Positions 22,962-35,127 of a stretch of DNA of 64,000 bases are shown piece by piece. The DNA is from Nematostella vectensis (Eukaryota > Cnidaria > Anthozoa > Actiniaria > Edwardsiidae), in assembly GCF_932526225.1 (NCBI RefSeq), contig NC_064041.1, positions 2,120,699 through 2,184,698 on the forward strand, written 5' to 3'. The position numbers and the translations under genes were made by a program. The notes under the pieces were generated by a model. That model searched no databases, was not told the DNA's origin, and worked only from the letters and a program-made list of their open reading frames with translations. Within the stretch, counting starts at the first letter, position 1. Every line of letters begins with the position of its first letter.

Positions 22962-23480
22962 ATCTAGGGTGGTTTTGGGATCTTGAGAGGTTCTGGGATC
23001 TAGATAGGTTCTAGGATCTTGGGAGGTTCTGAGATCTAGGGAGGTTATGTGATCTAGGGAGGTTCTGGGATCTGGGTAGCTTCTGGGATCTTGGGAGGTT
23101 CTAGGATCTAGGGAGGTTCTGGGATCTGGGTAGCTTCTGGGATCTAGGGAGGTTCTGAGATCTAGGGAGGTTCTGAGATCTAGGGAGGTTCTGGGATCTA
23201 GGGAGGTTCTAGGATCTGGGAAGCTTCTGGGATCTTGGGAGGTTCTGGGATCTTGGGAGGTTCTGAGATCTAGGGAGGTTCTGGGATCTGGGGAGGTTCT
23301 AGGATTTTGGAAGGTTCTGAGATCTAGGGAGGTTCTGGGATCTTGGGAGGTTCTGAAATCTAGGGAGGTTCTGGGATCTAGGGAGGTTCTGAGATCTAGG
23401 GGGGTTCTAGGATCTTGGGAGGTTCTGGGATCTAGGGAGGTTCTGGGATCTTGGGAGGTTCTAGGATCTTGGGAGGTTCC
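22962..23480 (+). repeat. 18-bp minisatellite (GGTTCTGGGATCTAGGGA)
   Basis: About 29 tandem units of 18 bp with base changes at a few fixed positions (CTAGG/CTTGG/CTGGG; TGGG/TGAG/TAGG). Purine-rich on the plus strand. It lies between CMTR2 and the ShKT gene. A separate poly-C tract follows at 23588-23630. Confidence 0.9.
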
Positions 23481-24172
23481 TCACGATGAGGATGACAGAT
23501 TTTAACTGGCGAATTATTTTGCAATGAATTGGGGGCTCTTAAATTTCTTGGGATTTAAAATTAAAAGCTGTCCTGATTTGAAATTTACCCCCCCCCCCCC
23601 TCCTCCCATCCCCCCCCTCTGGGTATTTAATAAACGCTCCCTTTTGCCGTATTTTTTTTGCATTTTTAGGGGCGCTTATTTCATTTCGACGGACAGTTTC
23701 TGAATCGCTTGAGAAACTAAAACGACAGTAAAAATGTTCATTGACCCTTGTTGTAATGTAGGAATGTCAATGGGAGCTCAATACAATTGCGATTTACACC
23801 TTTCAAGTGATGCTTTTGTTTGGGGTGGGGGTAGCTTAATGGGGACGAGGCGCCAATTCCAAAAATCAAGGTCTAGTAAGGGGGACACTTAGAGAGGAGG
23901 GGGCGCATATATTAAGAATTGCGCTTATTCGAATCTTTTCGGTATTTCATACAAATTTATTTTTTAATGGCTAAAACATTCCTTTTGCATAATCCATTAT
24001 CACACCTTAGCCAACATGTCTCTATTTATAACTACCACATTTTTATCTAGTATATTTATTTCTAGTTGGTCCAGCTCGCTGGAAGGCTGCGGTTTGTACT
24101 GTTCCTATGGAAGATTACGTGCTCTATAACTCATTAGTGTTTTCGTTTCATCATCGATGACCGGGAATAGAA

Positions 24173-27100
24173 TCAATCTAAAAAGAGAAATCAATTTTAC
24201 GTATGAGGGTAAAGCATGCTTAACACATTGGCCTGACTGTAACTCTTTAATTATATTTACCACATTGGCCTGACTGAGTCTCTTTAATTGTACTTACCAC
24301 ATTGGCCTGACTGAATCTCTTTAATTGTACTTACCACATTGGCCTGACTGAATCTCTTTAATTGTACTAACCACATTGGCCTGACTGAATCTCTTTAATT
24401 GTACTTACCACATTGGCCTGACTGAGTCTCTTTAATTGTACTTACCACATTGGCCTGTCTAAATCTCTTTAATTATACTTACCACATTGGCCTGACTGAA
24501 ACTCTTTAATTGTACTTACCACATTGGCCTGACTGAAACTCTTTAATTGTACTTACCAAATTGGCCTTACTAAATCTCTTTTAATGTACTTACAACATTG
24601 GCCTGACTGAGTCTCTTTAAATGTACTTACCACATTGGCCTGACTGAGTCTCTTTTATTGTACTTACCACATTGGCCTGACTGAAACTCTTTAATTGTAC
24701 TTACCACATTGGCCTGACTGAATCTCTTTAATTGTACTTACCACATTGGCCTGACTGAATCTCCTTAATTGTACTAACCACATTGGCCTTACTAAATCTC
24801 TTTTAATGTACTTACAACATTGGCCTGACTGAGTCTCTTTAAATGTACTTACCACATTGGCCTGACTGAGTCTCTTTTATTGTACTTACCACATTGGAAT
24901 GACTGAAACTTTTTAATTGTACTTACCACATTGGCCTGACTGAATCTCTTTAATTGCACTTACCACATTGGCCTGACTGAATCTCTTTAATTGTACTAAC
25001 CACATTGGCCTGACTGAATCTCTTTAATTGTACTTACCACATTGGCCTGACTGAGTCTCTTTAATTGTACTTACCACATTGGCCTGACTAAATCTCTTTA
25101 ATTGTACTTACCACATTGGCCTGACTGAATCTCTTTAATTATACTTACCACATTGGCCTGACTGAACCTCTTTAATTGTACTTACCACATTGGCCTGACT
25201 GAATCTCTTCAATTGTACTTACCACATTGGCCTGACTGAATCTCTTTAATTGTACTTACCACATTGGCCTGACTGAATCTCTTTAATTGTACTTACCACA
25301 TTGGCCTGACTGAATCTCTTTAATTGTACTAACCACATTGGCCTGACTGAATCTCTTTAATTGTACTTACTATATTGGCCTGACTGAGTCTCTTTTATTG
25401 TACTTACCACATTGGCCACAGCTCTCCATGCACAAAAAGTTTTTAACATAATCTTTCCTGCACTCTCGTCTGAGCTTTTCAGATTTACAAATCCAAGCCT
25501 TTGTGTCCTTGCAAACTGAAAAATCAAGTTAGCACTAAGTAGTAAGAGAATTGACAGACATTATACTCATAAATCAATTAACCTTAAAGGAAATGCAAAT
25601 GGTGATGATGATGGGGTGATAAGTATGATAATGGTGATGATGATGGGGTGATAAGTATGATAATGGTGATGATGATGATGTGATAAGTATGATAATGGTG
25701 ATGATGATGATGTGATAAGTATGATAATGATGATGATGTGATAAGTATGATAATGGTGATGATGGTGATGATGATGATGATGTGTTAAGTATGATAATAG
25801 GGATGATGATGGTGTGATAAGTATGATAATGATGATGATGATGTGATAAGTATGATAATAGTGATGATGATGATGTGATAAGTATGATAATGGTGATGAT
25901 GATGATGTGATAAGTATGATAATGGTGATGATGATGATGTGATAAGTATGATAATGGTAATGATGATGATGGTGATGATGATGATGATGTGTTAAGTATG
26001 ATAATGGTGATGATGATGACGTGATAAGTATGATAATGGTGATGATGATGATGTGATAAGTATGATAATGGTGATGATGATGATGTGATAAGTATGATAA
26101 TGGCGATGATGATGATGTGATAAGTATGATAATGGTGATGATGATGATGTGATAAGTATGATAATGGTGATGGTGATGGCGTGATAAGTATGATAATGGT
26201 GATGATGATGGTGTGATAAGTATGATAATGGTGATGGTGATGGTGATGATGATGGTGATGATGATGATGATGATGACGATGACGGTGATGGTGATGGTTG
26301 GTGATGATGATGGTGTGATAAGTATGATAATGGTGATGATGATGGTGATGGTTGGTGATGATGATGGTGTGATAAGTATGATAATGGTGATGATGTTGAT
26401 GTGATAAGTATGATAATGGTGATGATGATGATGTGATAAGTATGATAATGGTGATGATGATGATATGATAATGGTGATGATGTGATAAGTATGATAATGG
26501 TGATGATGATGTGATAACTATGATAATGGTGATGATGATGATGTGATAACTATGATAATGGTGATGATGATGATGTGATAACTATGATAATGGTGATGAT
26601 GTGTATGATGATGGTTACCGCTGATGATGATGGTGATGATGAACATTAAGGGAAACTCAATGGCGATTATGCTGATTGTAATGATTACGGACATGATAAA
26701 AGGTGTCTTTCTCTTACCACATGCGCCACAGGTCTTTCTGCAAGACACCATTTTGATTATAGCATTTTCGCAGTCCGCGGCCCACGAACAATTTGGACTC
26801 CTGTCCTTGCAATCTGAAAAGGTTGTGAGGAAACATTGGGGACATACTCTGTGGTGCTTAAGTGTGTGTTACGTGTGTAAAAGACAAAGGTATAGATAAG
26901 CTATAACAAACAAGCATACGCACATAACAAGCATAAGCACACAACAAGCATAAGCACATAACAAGTATAAGCACATAACAAGCATAAGCACATAACAAGC
27001 ATACGCACATAACAAGTATAAGCACATAACAAGCATAAGCACATAACAAGCATAAGCACATAACAAGTATAAGCACATAACAAGCATAAGCACATAACAA

Positions 27101-27699
27101 GCATAAGCACATAACAAGCATAAGCACATAACAAGCATCAGCACATAACAAGCATAAGTACATAACAAGCATAAGCACATAACAAGTATAAGCACATAAC
27201 AAGCATAAGCACATAACAAGCATAAGCACATAACAAGCATAAGCACATAACAAGCATCAGCACATAACTAGCATAAGCACATAACAAGCATAAGCACATA
27301 ACAAGCATAAGCACATAACAAGCATAAGCACATAACAAGCATAAGCAAATAACAAGCATAAGCACATAACAAGCATAAGCACATAACAAGCATAAGCACA
27401 TAACAAGCATAAGCACATAACAAGCATAAGCACATAACAAGCATAAGTACATAACAAGCATAAGCACACAATAAGCATAAGCACACAACAAGCATAAGCA
27501 CTAACAAGCATAAGCACATAACAAGTATAAGCACATAACATTTATATTCCATATTTCATATGGTCCGCCCCTTACACCCATACGAAATGTAGTAGAATAT
27601 ACTCGGATTTCCTTGCTCACCTTTTGTATTTGGTGGATCCTCTGCAGCCACAGATAAAGCGACAGCGGCCAAAAGCGCACACACTAAAAGCCCTCTCAT
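24173..27699 (-). CDS. Small secreted protein with two ShKT domains
   Basis: Four coding exons read on the minus strand: 27621-27699 (ATG at 27697-27699), 26718-26813, 25408-25515 and 24173-24177. All introns are phase 1 with GT-AG ends, which suits exon-by-exon domain duplication. The predicted length is 95 residues. Exon 1 encodes a signal peptide (MRGLLVCALLAAVALSVAA) and a short acidic/Pro linker. Exons 2 and 3 each encode one six-cysteine domain with the ShKT pattern, starting CKD and ending CxxxCxxC (SCRKTCGAC; LCMESCGQC). Exon 4 adds only the last residue and TGA at 24173-24175. ShKT domains occur in cnidarian peptide toxins but also in metalloproteases and many non-toxic secreted proteins, so function is not inferred. 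A possible upstream noncoding exon is suggested by a TTTTTTCAG acceptor 7 bases before the ATG. Candidate AATAAA signals lie at 24055-24060 and 23956-23961. Confidence 0.75.
24224..25407 (-). repeat. 37-bp minisatellite made of a 5' splice site, 32 copies
   Basis: Exactly 32 head-to-tail units of 37 bp fill intron 3 of the ShKT gene. On the coding (minus) strand each unit is GCCAATGTG, the last nine bases of exon 3, followed by GTAAGTACAATTAAAGAG and ten more bases of the intron start. The exon-proximal unit is the working donor. Most units keep GTAAGT; several have GTTAGT. A block of three variant units is itself duplicated (about 24556-24666 and 24778-24888), showing later higher-order duplication. 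Only about 45 bases of other sequence separate the array from exon 4. Confidence 0.9.
25595..26620 (+). repeat. Compound GATGAT-rich minisatellite in ShKT intron 2
   Basis: Units of about 27-36 bp built around GTGATAAGTATGATAATGG plus a variable number of GATGAT trinucleotides, roughly 30 copies. It occupies most of intron 2, starting about 100 bases past the exon 2 donor. Frames through it give Met/Val/Asp-rich artefact ORFs, not proteins. Confidence 0.9.
26905..27541 (+). repeat. 17-bp minisatellite (ACAAGCATAAGCACATA) in ShKT intron 1
   Basis: About 37 near-identical units of 17 bp starting about 80 bases past the exon 1 donor. Because 17 is not a multiple of 3, all minus-strand frames stay open and give overlapping Leu/Cys/Ala/Tyr-rich artefact ORFs of up to 131 codons. 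These are not genes. Confidence 0.95.
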
Positions 27700-30600
27700 T
27701 ATTTGCTGAAAAAATAGTCAATCTTTAGTTTTATATCCAGCAAATTAAAAGTCGAGAAATTCACCAGAGTGAAGTTGGTTCCTTATTCGCAGTTCCTTTT
27801 TCGTCTGTTTCCTTATTCGCTCAGTTCCTTATTCAAATCCGGGGGGGGGGGGGGGGGTACTTACATGATACCTTTTAATTCGAGTTGAAACAGTATATAT
27901 GTAGGCATAACAGTTTGTTCAGAACAAGTCCAACAGCATTTTCGTCGGGTAAATTTGGATGCTTTAACGTGCTCGCTGCTAAGCGGAGCTGTGAACATGA
28001 GACTCTATCTGCTACAAAAGGTCAAATTACGCAATGCGTGCAATCGCTTTCACGAATGAATCTAGCAAAAGAGAGGAAATCTACCTCTCATCTAATAAAT
28101 GTATTTGTATCTTGGGCTTTCTTTCCAAACGCATTAATATATTTAGAGGAGAAATATTCACGCTTCACTTGACTACGTACGAGTGAAGAAGGAATTTGAC
28201 CTTGCTAACAAAACCACAATTTGACAGATAGTGCTTGTTGTCACCTTGGCTACTAGATAAGGCTCTGACAAAACAAATAGATTAGTGCAGTGACACGAAT
28301 AGGGAGGGAACTGTTCCTTATTCAAGTTAGTTTTCGCGAATAAGGAAATGGAATCTCCCAGCGTCCGATTTCGTTTAACTACTTATCCGAATAAGGAATA
28401 GACTATGAAGAGGATTGTCAGTGTTTGCTCATCAATTCCGAGGAAATTTGTGTAAACTATGATTTCGCAACCAAAAAGGCACCTTTTCAAGTTATCTAGT
28501 ACCCTTACTTAACATACCTAAAGTTCCCCGAAATAATTAAAGCGGAACTTATGAGCCCCTGTTTTCAAGCAAAATATAACTCGCAGGGTGAAGGCGTCAA
28601 AATACGATAGAAAACCTAGAAATGGTAGACGTGAACTGCATTCTGTTATTGCATCTTTTTGACCATAACGATTTTTAGCTTACTCATTCAAGAGAATGCA
28701 TAAGTAAGCGCACGCATGGAAGGATAAGCCTTCTATATCTGGGCCGTCGCTCTCCTATATGCATTCTACAAAAATAACTGGTAAAATATATCTATGTATA
28801 AATCCATATTCTCTGGGCATTTGGGTAAAGGTTAGATATCTTTTTAGGTCTAAAGGGGAGAGGGGAAAGGGGGTGGGGTGCAAGGAAAGGTGTATTACCT
28901 TGTGGTCACCTGTGCTCGGAGTCAATGCTCTATGAAACTGATTGTTTGGATGTTCTATGCTGCGTTTATAGTGACATGCACGCTACCGTGGCCTCCTTGA
29001 AAGTTTAGTGAGTTGGCAAATCAGATTTGGAGAAGGGCCCTATTTGATTGACATAAGCTGCTTATCAGCGTGGTAAAGAAACGCTTCGATGAGCTATAGA
29101 GTACGGCGGAATACCCATTAAACAGCTACTTTCAAGTCCTTAACTTTCTCTAAGTGGCCACGGTACATTAATCACCTTACAATAACAATATTTCCTAGGA
29201 ACATCTTTAACTTTTGTCTTAAAGTTCAAGAGGTTATTTTGTAGGGCGCGGTGCCAATATCGGCCATTTTCAAAAGTTATGCGTAGATTCCTCAATGATA
29301 ATTTTTTAACATTCGCGTCATATATGGTCAGAGCATCTTTCTTGATACCTTGAAGATTCAACACTAAAGCCCTAAGATAATGTTCAATTGTGGCTACGTT
29401 GTTTATTTCACCTAGCTATATTAAAAAATGCCAACCCTGAAAACTGTTTGATTAAGCCAAAAAAATAGCAGTTGAATACCATCGTTAAATGCGAATAGAT
29501 ATTTCATGGTTTTATTTAAAAAAGACTCAGAAGTCCCTTTAGTATTCTATCATAATAAGATCTAGATCGAAATACGGATGATTGGGCCTTGATATTACCA
29601 AGTTTCTCACCAGCCCTAAGCAGTGCGCAGAAAAGTGTCGAAATGAATTTTTAAAACTTTTTCTTTGAAGTTGACTAAGTCAGGACTAAGTCAAGTTTAC
29701 TAAGCGCATCTTTATTTTCTATGATATTGTAAGGTATCAAAAGAGTTCTGTTATTATAGTCTGCTATACTGTGACAAACAACGATCTCATGATCGCCTTA
29801 AACCTATAAACCAAATCAATCAATCTTTATTGAATTTTTAAGGATATACAAAACAGTATAATGAAAGGCCAAATCCAGAGGCGTATGAGGTTTGGTCAGC
29901 AAACATATGATAGGAATTTGAATTATAACTTCAGCAAATTAAGCCAAAGAATAAAACAACTTTTGAGTAACTTTCTAAATCTTTGAAAACCACAGTATTT
30001 AGAAGTATATTTTTTTAAAAGATACTCACATTGATCGAGTAATTTGTATTGCTAATTTGAGAAGATTCCATCACGTATCTTTATGCATGAATGGATGTTG
30101 CAGTTTCTCTATATAGATATTGAATTAAAATATATCAGAAAACAGTGTTTTTCTCTGTTCTTTAATATAATAATAATATCCTGGCGCTCGAGGAAATTGC
30201 AATTATCAGGTTATTTTTTCGAAGTTTTACTTCGCTGCGATTGTACCATGCTAAATAGAATGCATCGTTACGGAATGATAAGGAATTCTGTTTAGTATTT
30301 GCATAACAATTTTAGAAAAGATTGCCAAAGACGGCAAGGATTCGATTCTTCAAACTTCTTCAAACAACTTCGATGATCAAATTTTTAATGAACGTGGGAG
30401 ACATATGGATATTGGAAGTGGTGTGTGTCGAGCTACAATTTCTCTCCTCTCTTTGCTGCAAGTATTCATCGATGACCAAACTCAGAGGCAAAGTCTGAAA
30501 ATATTACGCAGGACGCATTGTATTATGGGAAGTTATTCTCGTTCCTTCCAAAAAATGCTACAGTTGGATTTTGAGAAAAACAAAAGGTTGAATTATATTT

Positions 30601-30740
30601 GCGTTTTCGAAGGCTAATTTGCTACACGTCCCATCCGAAAATTGTATCCCTTTTCCAGTGAGATTTTATTAGATTACTAGTGAAATTTGCAAACCATTAA
30701 CTACGCATTTTCAAGAAATAAAACATATATGGATAACCTA
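27700..30740. other. About 3 kb without recognisable genes
   Basis: Contains a poly-G run at 27841-27857, CTTATTCG-type repeats (TTCCTTATTCGC) near 27779-27835 and 28313-28400, and AT-rich sequence. No ORF with domain features or convincing exon pair was found. Confidence 0.5.
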
Positions 30741-30742
30741 AA

Positions 30743-33700
30743 ATAATAATAATAATAATAATAATAGTAATTTTCTTATTTATATAGCGCAAAATCAATT
30801 ATCTATATGATCTAATGCGCTTTACAACAACTAAAAATTATATATGTGCTAAAACTAAGCTAAAACTACAAACTATACTATACTAACTTTACTAAAATGA
30901 TATATTATCTAAAAATATGCCAAATTAAATAAATGAGTCTTTAAAAATTTCTTGAAAGTTTAAAAACATGTCGCTGCCATAACGTGTTGTGGTAGTGAGT
31001 TCCATACCACTGGGGCCGCAACCTGAAAGGCACGGTCCCAAGAGGTTTTGCCTGTCGTAATGCTAGACCTTTCTAATATATTACTATTTGTTGATCTAAG
31101 ATTGTAATTCGACTGCCTAGCCTTTATTAGGTCGCTGAGGTAAGCGGGAGCAATGCCATGTAATGCTTTAAATGTAATAAGAGCTATTTTAAAAGTAATC
31201 CTAAAGTTAACAGGTAGCCAGTGGAGATCTAACATAACAGGTGTAATATGAGAGTAGCGTGGCGTGTTCGACATTAATCTTGCTGCTGCATTTTGAGCGC
31301 GCTGAAGTCTGTTGATTTGTATTGCAGGAAGGCCATATAAAAGCGAATTACAATAGTCTAATCTACTTATCACCAGAGCCTGTACTAGAGTCTTAGCTGC
31401 ATCTTTGGATTAAAATTTACGTATTCGTCTAATATTAAAAATAGAATAAAAAGCAGACTGACATGTCTTGGTGATGTGTTGTTCAAATTTAAAATTACAG
31501 TCAAACCAGAAACCAAGGTTTCTAGCTTCGCCTACAGGTGGCACAGCAGTCTCGGCTACTAGAAGACTGTTAGTCCCTACTTTTTCCAGCTGCTGGCGCG
31601 TTCCAATGAGCATGAACTCAGTCTTGTCCTCGTTGATCTTGAGCTTGTCCGCGACCATCCACGACCTCACCGCCCTGATGCATCGCTCCATGGCACACCT
31701 GGCCTCTGTCTCACCGACAGAGCTGTCAGCTTTGAACGAGAGGTACAGCTGGGTGTCGTCAGCGTATGCATGTGCGTGAGGCAGATGGGATTTGATGACC
31801 TCAAACAACTTGCTTGCATAAATGGAGAAGAGGAAAGGACCGAGGCAGGATCCTTGAGGTACACCAAATGATAAACTGCATCTGTCAGACTGTTTTCCAT
31901 CAACAACAACACGTTGTGCCCGATCAGTCAGATATGATGTAAGCCAACTTAGAGCATCGCCAGCAACGCCAAATGATGTGTTAAGGCGTTGGAGAAGTAT
32001 GCAGTGATCGATAGTGTCAAATGCCGCGCTCAAATCTAGCAGCACCAAAAGGGTCACGTGCTGGCTGTTCATGTTGATCAGGATGTCATTTGCAATCTTT
32101 AAAAGAGCTGTCTCCGTGCTGTGCGATTTCCTATAAGCCGATTGTAGCTCAGGTAGGAGAACATTTTCCGTGACGTGGGCGTAAAGTTGATTAAATACCG
32201 CCCTCTCCGTGATCTTGGAAGTAAACTGCAAATTACTGACTGGACGTAGATTGTTATTTCCGGTGTCCTTAGCACCTTTTTCAAGTAAGGGAGTTACAGC
32301 GGCTTCCTTCCAGTCAGCAGGGAAATGACCAGTAGACAGAGATGAGTTTACCATATTAGTTATGACAGGGAGAAGAACTTCGAGAGAGTCGTAGACCAGA
32401 CAAGTCGGCATAGGATCAAGAATGCACGTTTTCTTCGCTGACCCTTTCATCAAGTCGTTCACATCAGATTCACTCAAGGTGTTAAAATGAGTGAGTGTTC
32501 TGTTTTCGCTTGACCATGGCCTGTCCGGGGGGACGAGCTCCACGTCTTGTGAGGACAGACAAGTAGCGTCTATGTCAGCTCGGATGGTATTTATCTTGCG
32601 TACAAAGTATCTCCCAATATCATTCGCTAGTACGGTCTTATTAGCATGCTCAGGAAAGCGAAGTCCTGTATTCCCACCCAGAAGCTTGCTTGCAGCATCG
32701 AAGAGCTTTCTCTGGTCGGAGCTATTCTCAGCGCTGAATTGAGTGTAGTACTCGTCTCTCGCTTTGTACATTGCATTGGTGACGTGATTTCTTTTCTTTT
32801 TTAAAATCAGCGAGGTCGCTAGGCAGTTTAGACTTCCTCCATTTCCTCTCCGCTTTCCGGCGAGCACGCTAAGCTTGATCGATCTCATCATTGTACCAGG
32901 GCATCACTGGGCGAGTAACCCGAGTCCGTGTCTTATTAGGTGCATGTCGGTTTAATAATTTTGCAAGGGTGTTGTTATACTCTTTTACATATATATCAAG
33001 CTCATTCGCAGTTGATTCTACAGCGTGATCAGATAAAAAATGATCAACAACTGGTGTGCCGGTGACTAAACTCTCGGACATACGTGTTATAGCGAGATCG
33101 AGAATATGCCCGTCTTGGTGCGTCGGCTGGTCTACATGTTGCACTAGACCCAAGGCTCTTAGTGTTTCCAAGAATTTTTGGGCGTCAGGATCGTTCGGCT
33201 CGTCGACATGTATATTAAAGTCACCGGTTATAAGTAGGTTTTCTTTGCATAACAACAGGCTCTCTAAGTATTCAGGGAACTCCGAGAGGAAGACGCTTGT
33301 CGGGACACGATGAGCCTCTGAGTAGGGTGGTCTGTATATAACAATAACCCGCAGGTTATAGGAGGATGACTTCACAAGTAATTCTGAGAACTCAAACGAC
33401 TCACGCGAACTAATGCCAGACTTAACCGTAGACACGTCAAATGGGTCTCGGTACAGTAGTTCAGTACCGCCACCACGTCGGTTTGGCCTTGATTGTAAGA
33501 CGCAACTATAACCTTGCGGGCACATCTCCGTCTTCACGGCCAAGTCACTTGGCGACAACCAATGTACCGTTAGAGCCATTAAATCCACGCTGTGATCACA
33601 TATGTAATCATTGATCACGGTCGTTTTGTTCCTGACCGACCGAGCATTGATGTGGCAGAACACCATCTGCTTATGTGGCTTTATGTCACCAGGAGCGCGA

Positions 33701-34260
33701 TTTATTTTGATTAGATTGTTAGTGTCCCGCCAGATGCACTGCTGCTTTGCAAACCGTTGAGCTGTTTGCGAGGGAGTAGTTAATGGAATGCGACTCGTGT
33801 TAACTCGTCCGGTAGTGTGACTCCATTGTCTATTGGTAGTATTTTTTAGGGAGCCGTCATCGTGTCCCAAAGGACCTGGGTTGAGCTTAAACACGAGATC
33901 GCCCTCAAGCTGCACGCGGAATGTAGCGGTAGTGTTGGGGTAGTACAAGCATGGCCGGCTACACCTCTTTGCACGTGAGAAGCCAAACATCGCAAACTTC
34001 CAGCGCGAAGATGTAAATTCGGTGCCAACCAGGTTGATCCCGAACGAAAAATTGCTCTGAACGCCGAAGAAACCCGTCCCAACTGACCAATTCCGCGCTC
34101 CGACGATCGTCAGAAACAGCAACAGAGTGCTTGTAGACAGAATAAGGCCATAGTGACTCGCAGGCTGAGTAAAATTGAGAAAAATGCGGAGCTTCAAGAA
34201 ATACGTCCGCCACGGTCGGAGGCACGTAATACAAATATCGTGATGAATATATATAGTTAG
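30743..34260 (-). mobile_element. L2/CR1-like LINE (copy 2), inactive
   Basis: A minus-strand non-LTR retrotransposon with one long ORF (30960-34197) and a 3' tail of ATT trinucleotides (30743-30770 on the plus strand as AAT repeats), a usual L2-type end. The 3' UTR contains GCGCTATATAAATAAG, also common in such tails. The 5' end is placed approximately. It is unrelated in sequence to LINE copy 1: no PHD finger, different N-terminus. Confidence 0.85.
30960..34197 (-). pseudogene. LINE copy 2 ORF: 2A-like leader, APE endonuclease, RT (broken)
   Basis: The N-terminus has a hydrophobic stretch at residues 16-33 (YGLILSTSTLLLFLTIVG) and then FKLNPGPLG at 104-112, a decayed 2A-like motif: NPGP is kept but the preceding D-V-E-x positions are changed. 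The endonuclease has VIYRPPYSE, ITGDFNIHVDEP and HFLSDHAV; the usual TETWL motif reads TVHWL, losing the catalytic Glu. The RT has ELQSAYRKSHSTETALLKI, SFGVPQGSCLGPFLFSIY and AYADDTQLYL. Breaks are TAG at 32869-32871 between endonuclease and RT, a frameshift near 32800-32815 in an A-run, and TAA at 31410-31412 in the C-terminal region. Nothing in it can be translated as one protein. Confidence 0.85.
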
Positions 34261-35120
34261 ATTATAAAAAAATGCACTTCAATATTTCATATACATTTGT
34301 AAAATTCAAGAAAATTTCCAATGACAAAGAACTTTTGCAACACCCTGTTTATCACGATACCACAAACACTGCACTTGCGATTTCCGGTTACGTCATATCC
34401 GGTATATACTACACGTACCTAGATTTGTAGGCTCGCACACGACACCTACATATTTTACTCTACCATACTTCCTTGGCCTTCTTTCAGGTTTGTCTTATTT
34501 TAACTTTGTGATTGAGTCTCAAACATAAACACAATATTTTCGTCTTTTTGACAAAGCAATTGTTTTCTTATTAATCCTTATAAGCAAAAACCAGTACAGG
34601 ACCCGTCACCTTGTGACGATAATAAATATACCGCCGCTTTTTTCACGTGTTGCTTTTCTTTTTCAAGTCAAAAAAATTTGTATTATGCTTAACACATCTA
34701 AAAAAAGTCAAGATCTTCCCTACCTAACACGACGTCTTTTGAAAGTTCCCATGCAGTTGAAGGATTCCATTGCTGTGCGATCTCTTCCTTTGCCAAAGCG
34801 AAAACACGGCTCGGTGCTAGTCTCCTCAGATCGAAATGTATACCAGTTGATTGGCCCAGTGCTTGTAAAACAAGATTAAAGAGGAAGCTAAAGAGATTGC
34901 AAGAGAATTGATTATATAACGGAGAGCTGTAACTATGGTCGTTCCGATAGAATTCAGGTCTGCATCAAGGGGGAGTGAAGGAGTTCCCTAGCATGACATC
35001 AATCATTGATTTACTACACATTTGAATTACAAAAAAAACACACACACAAAGTATACGATCTCCAAAGCCCTTGATTCTTTTGATGCATGCAGGACTAACT
35101 TTTAACATTTTTTGCTATAC
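34261..35120. other. No gene recognised
   Basis: AT-rich sequence between LINE copy 2 and a MITE. No ORF with recognisable content; short poly-CA at 35036-35047. Confidence 0.4.
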
Positions 35121-35127
35121 CCCAAAC

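Noticed and set aside
24224-25407. CRISPR array
   Set aside because: Regular 37-bp repeats but without unique spacers; unit is contiguous and matches the adjacent exon border.
26213-26404. Met/Val/Asp-rich ORF
   Set aside because: Frame through the GATGAT array.
26858-27552. Overlapping minus-strand ORFs rich in Leu, Cys, Ala and Tyr
   Set aside because: Produced by a 17-bp tandem repeat that lacks stops in every minus frame; no gene features.
27841-27857. Poly-G and poly-C runs here and at 1217, 13427, 23588, 42659 and 46275 as regulatory quadruplexes
   Set aside because: Simple homopolymer tracts; no supporting context.
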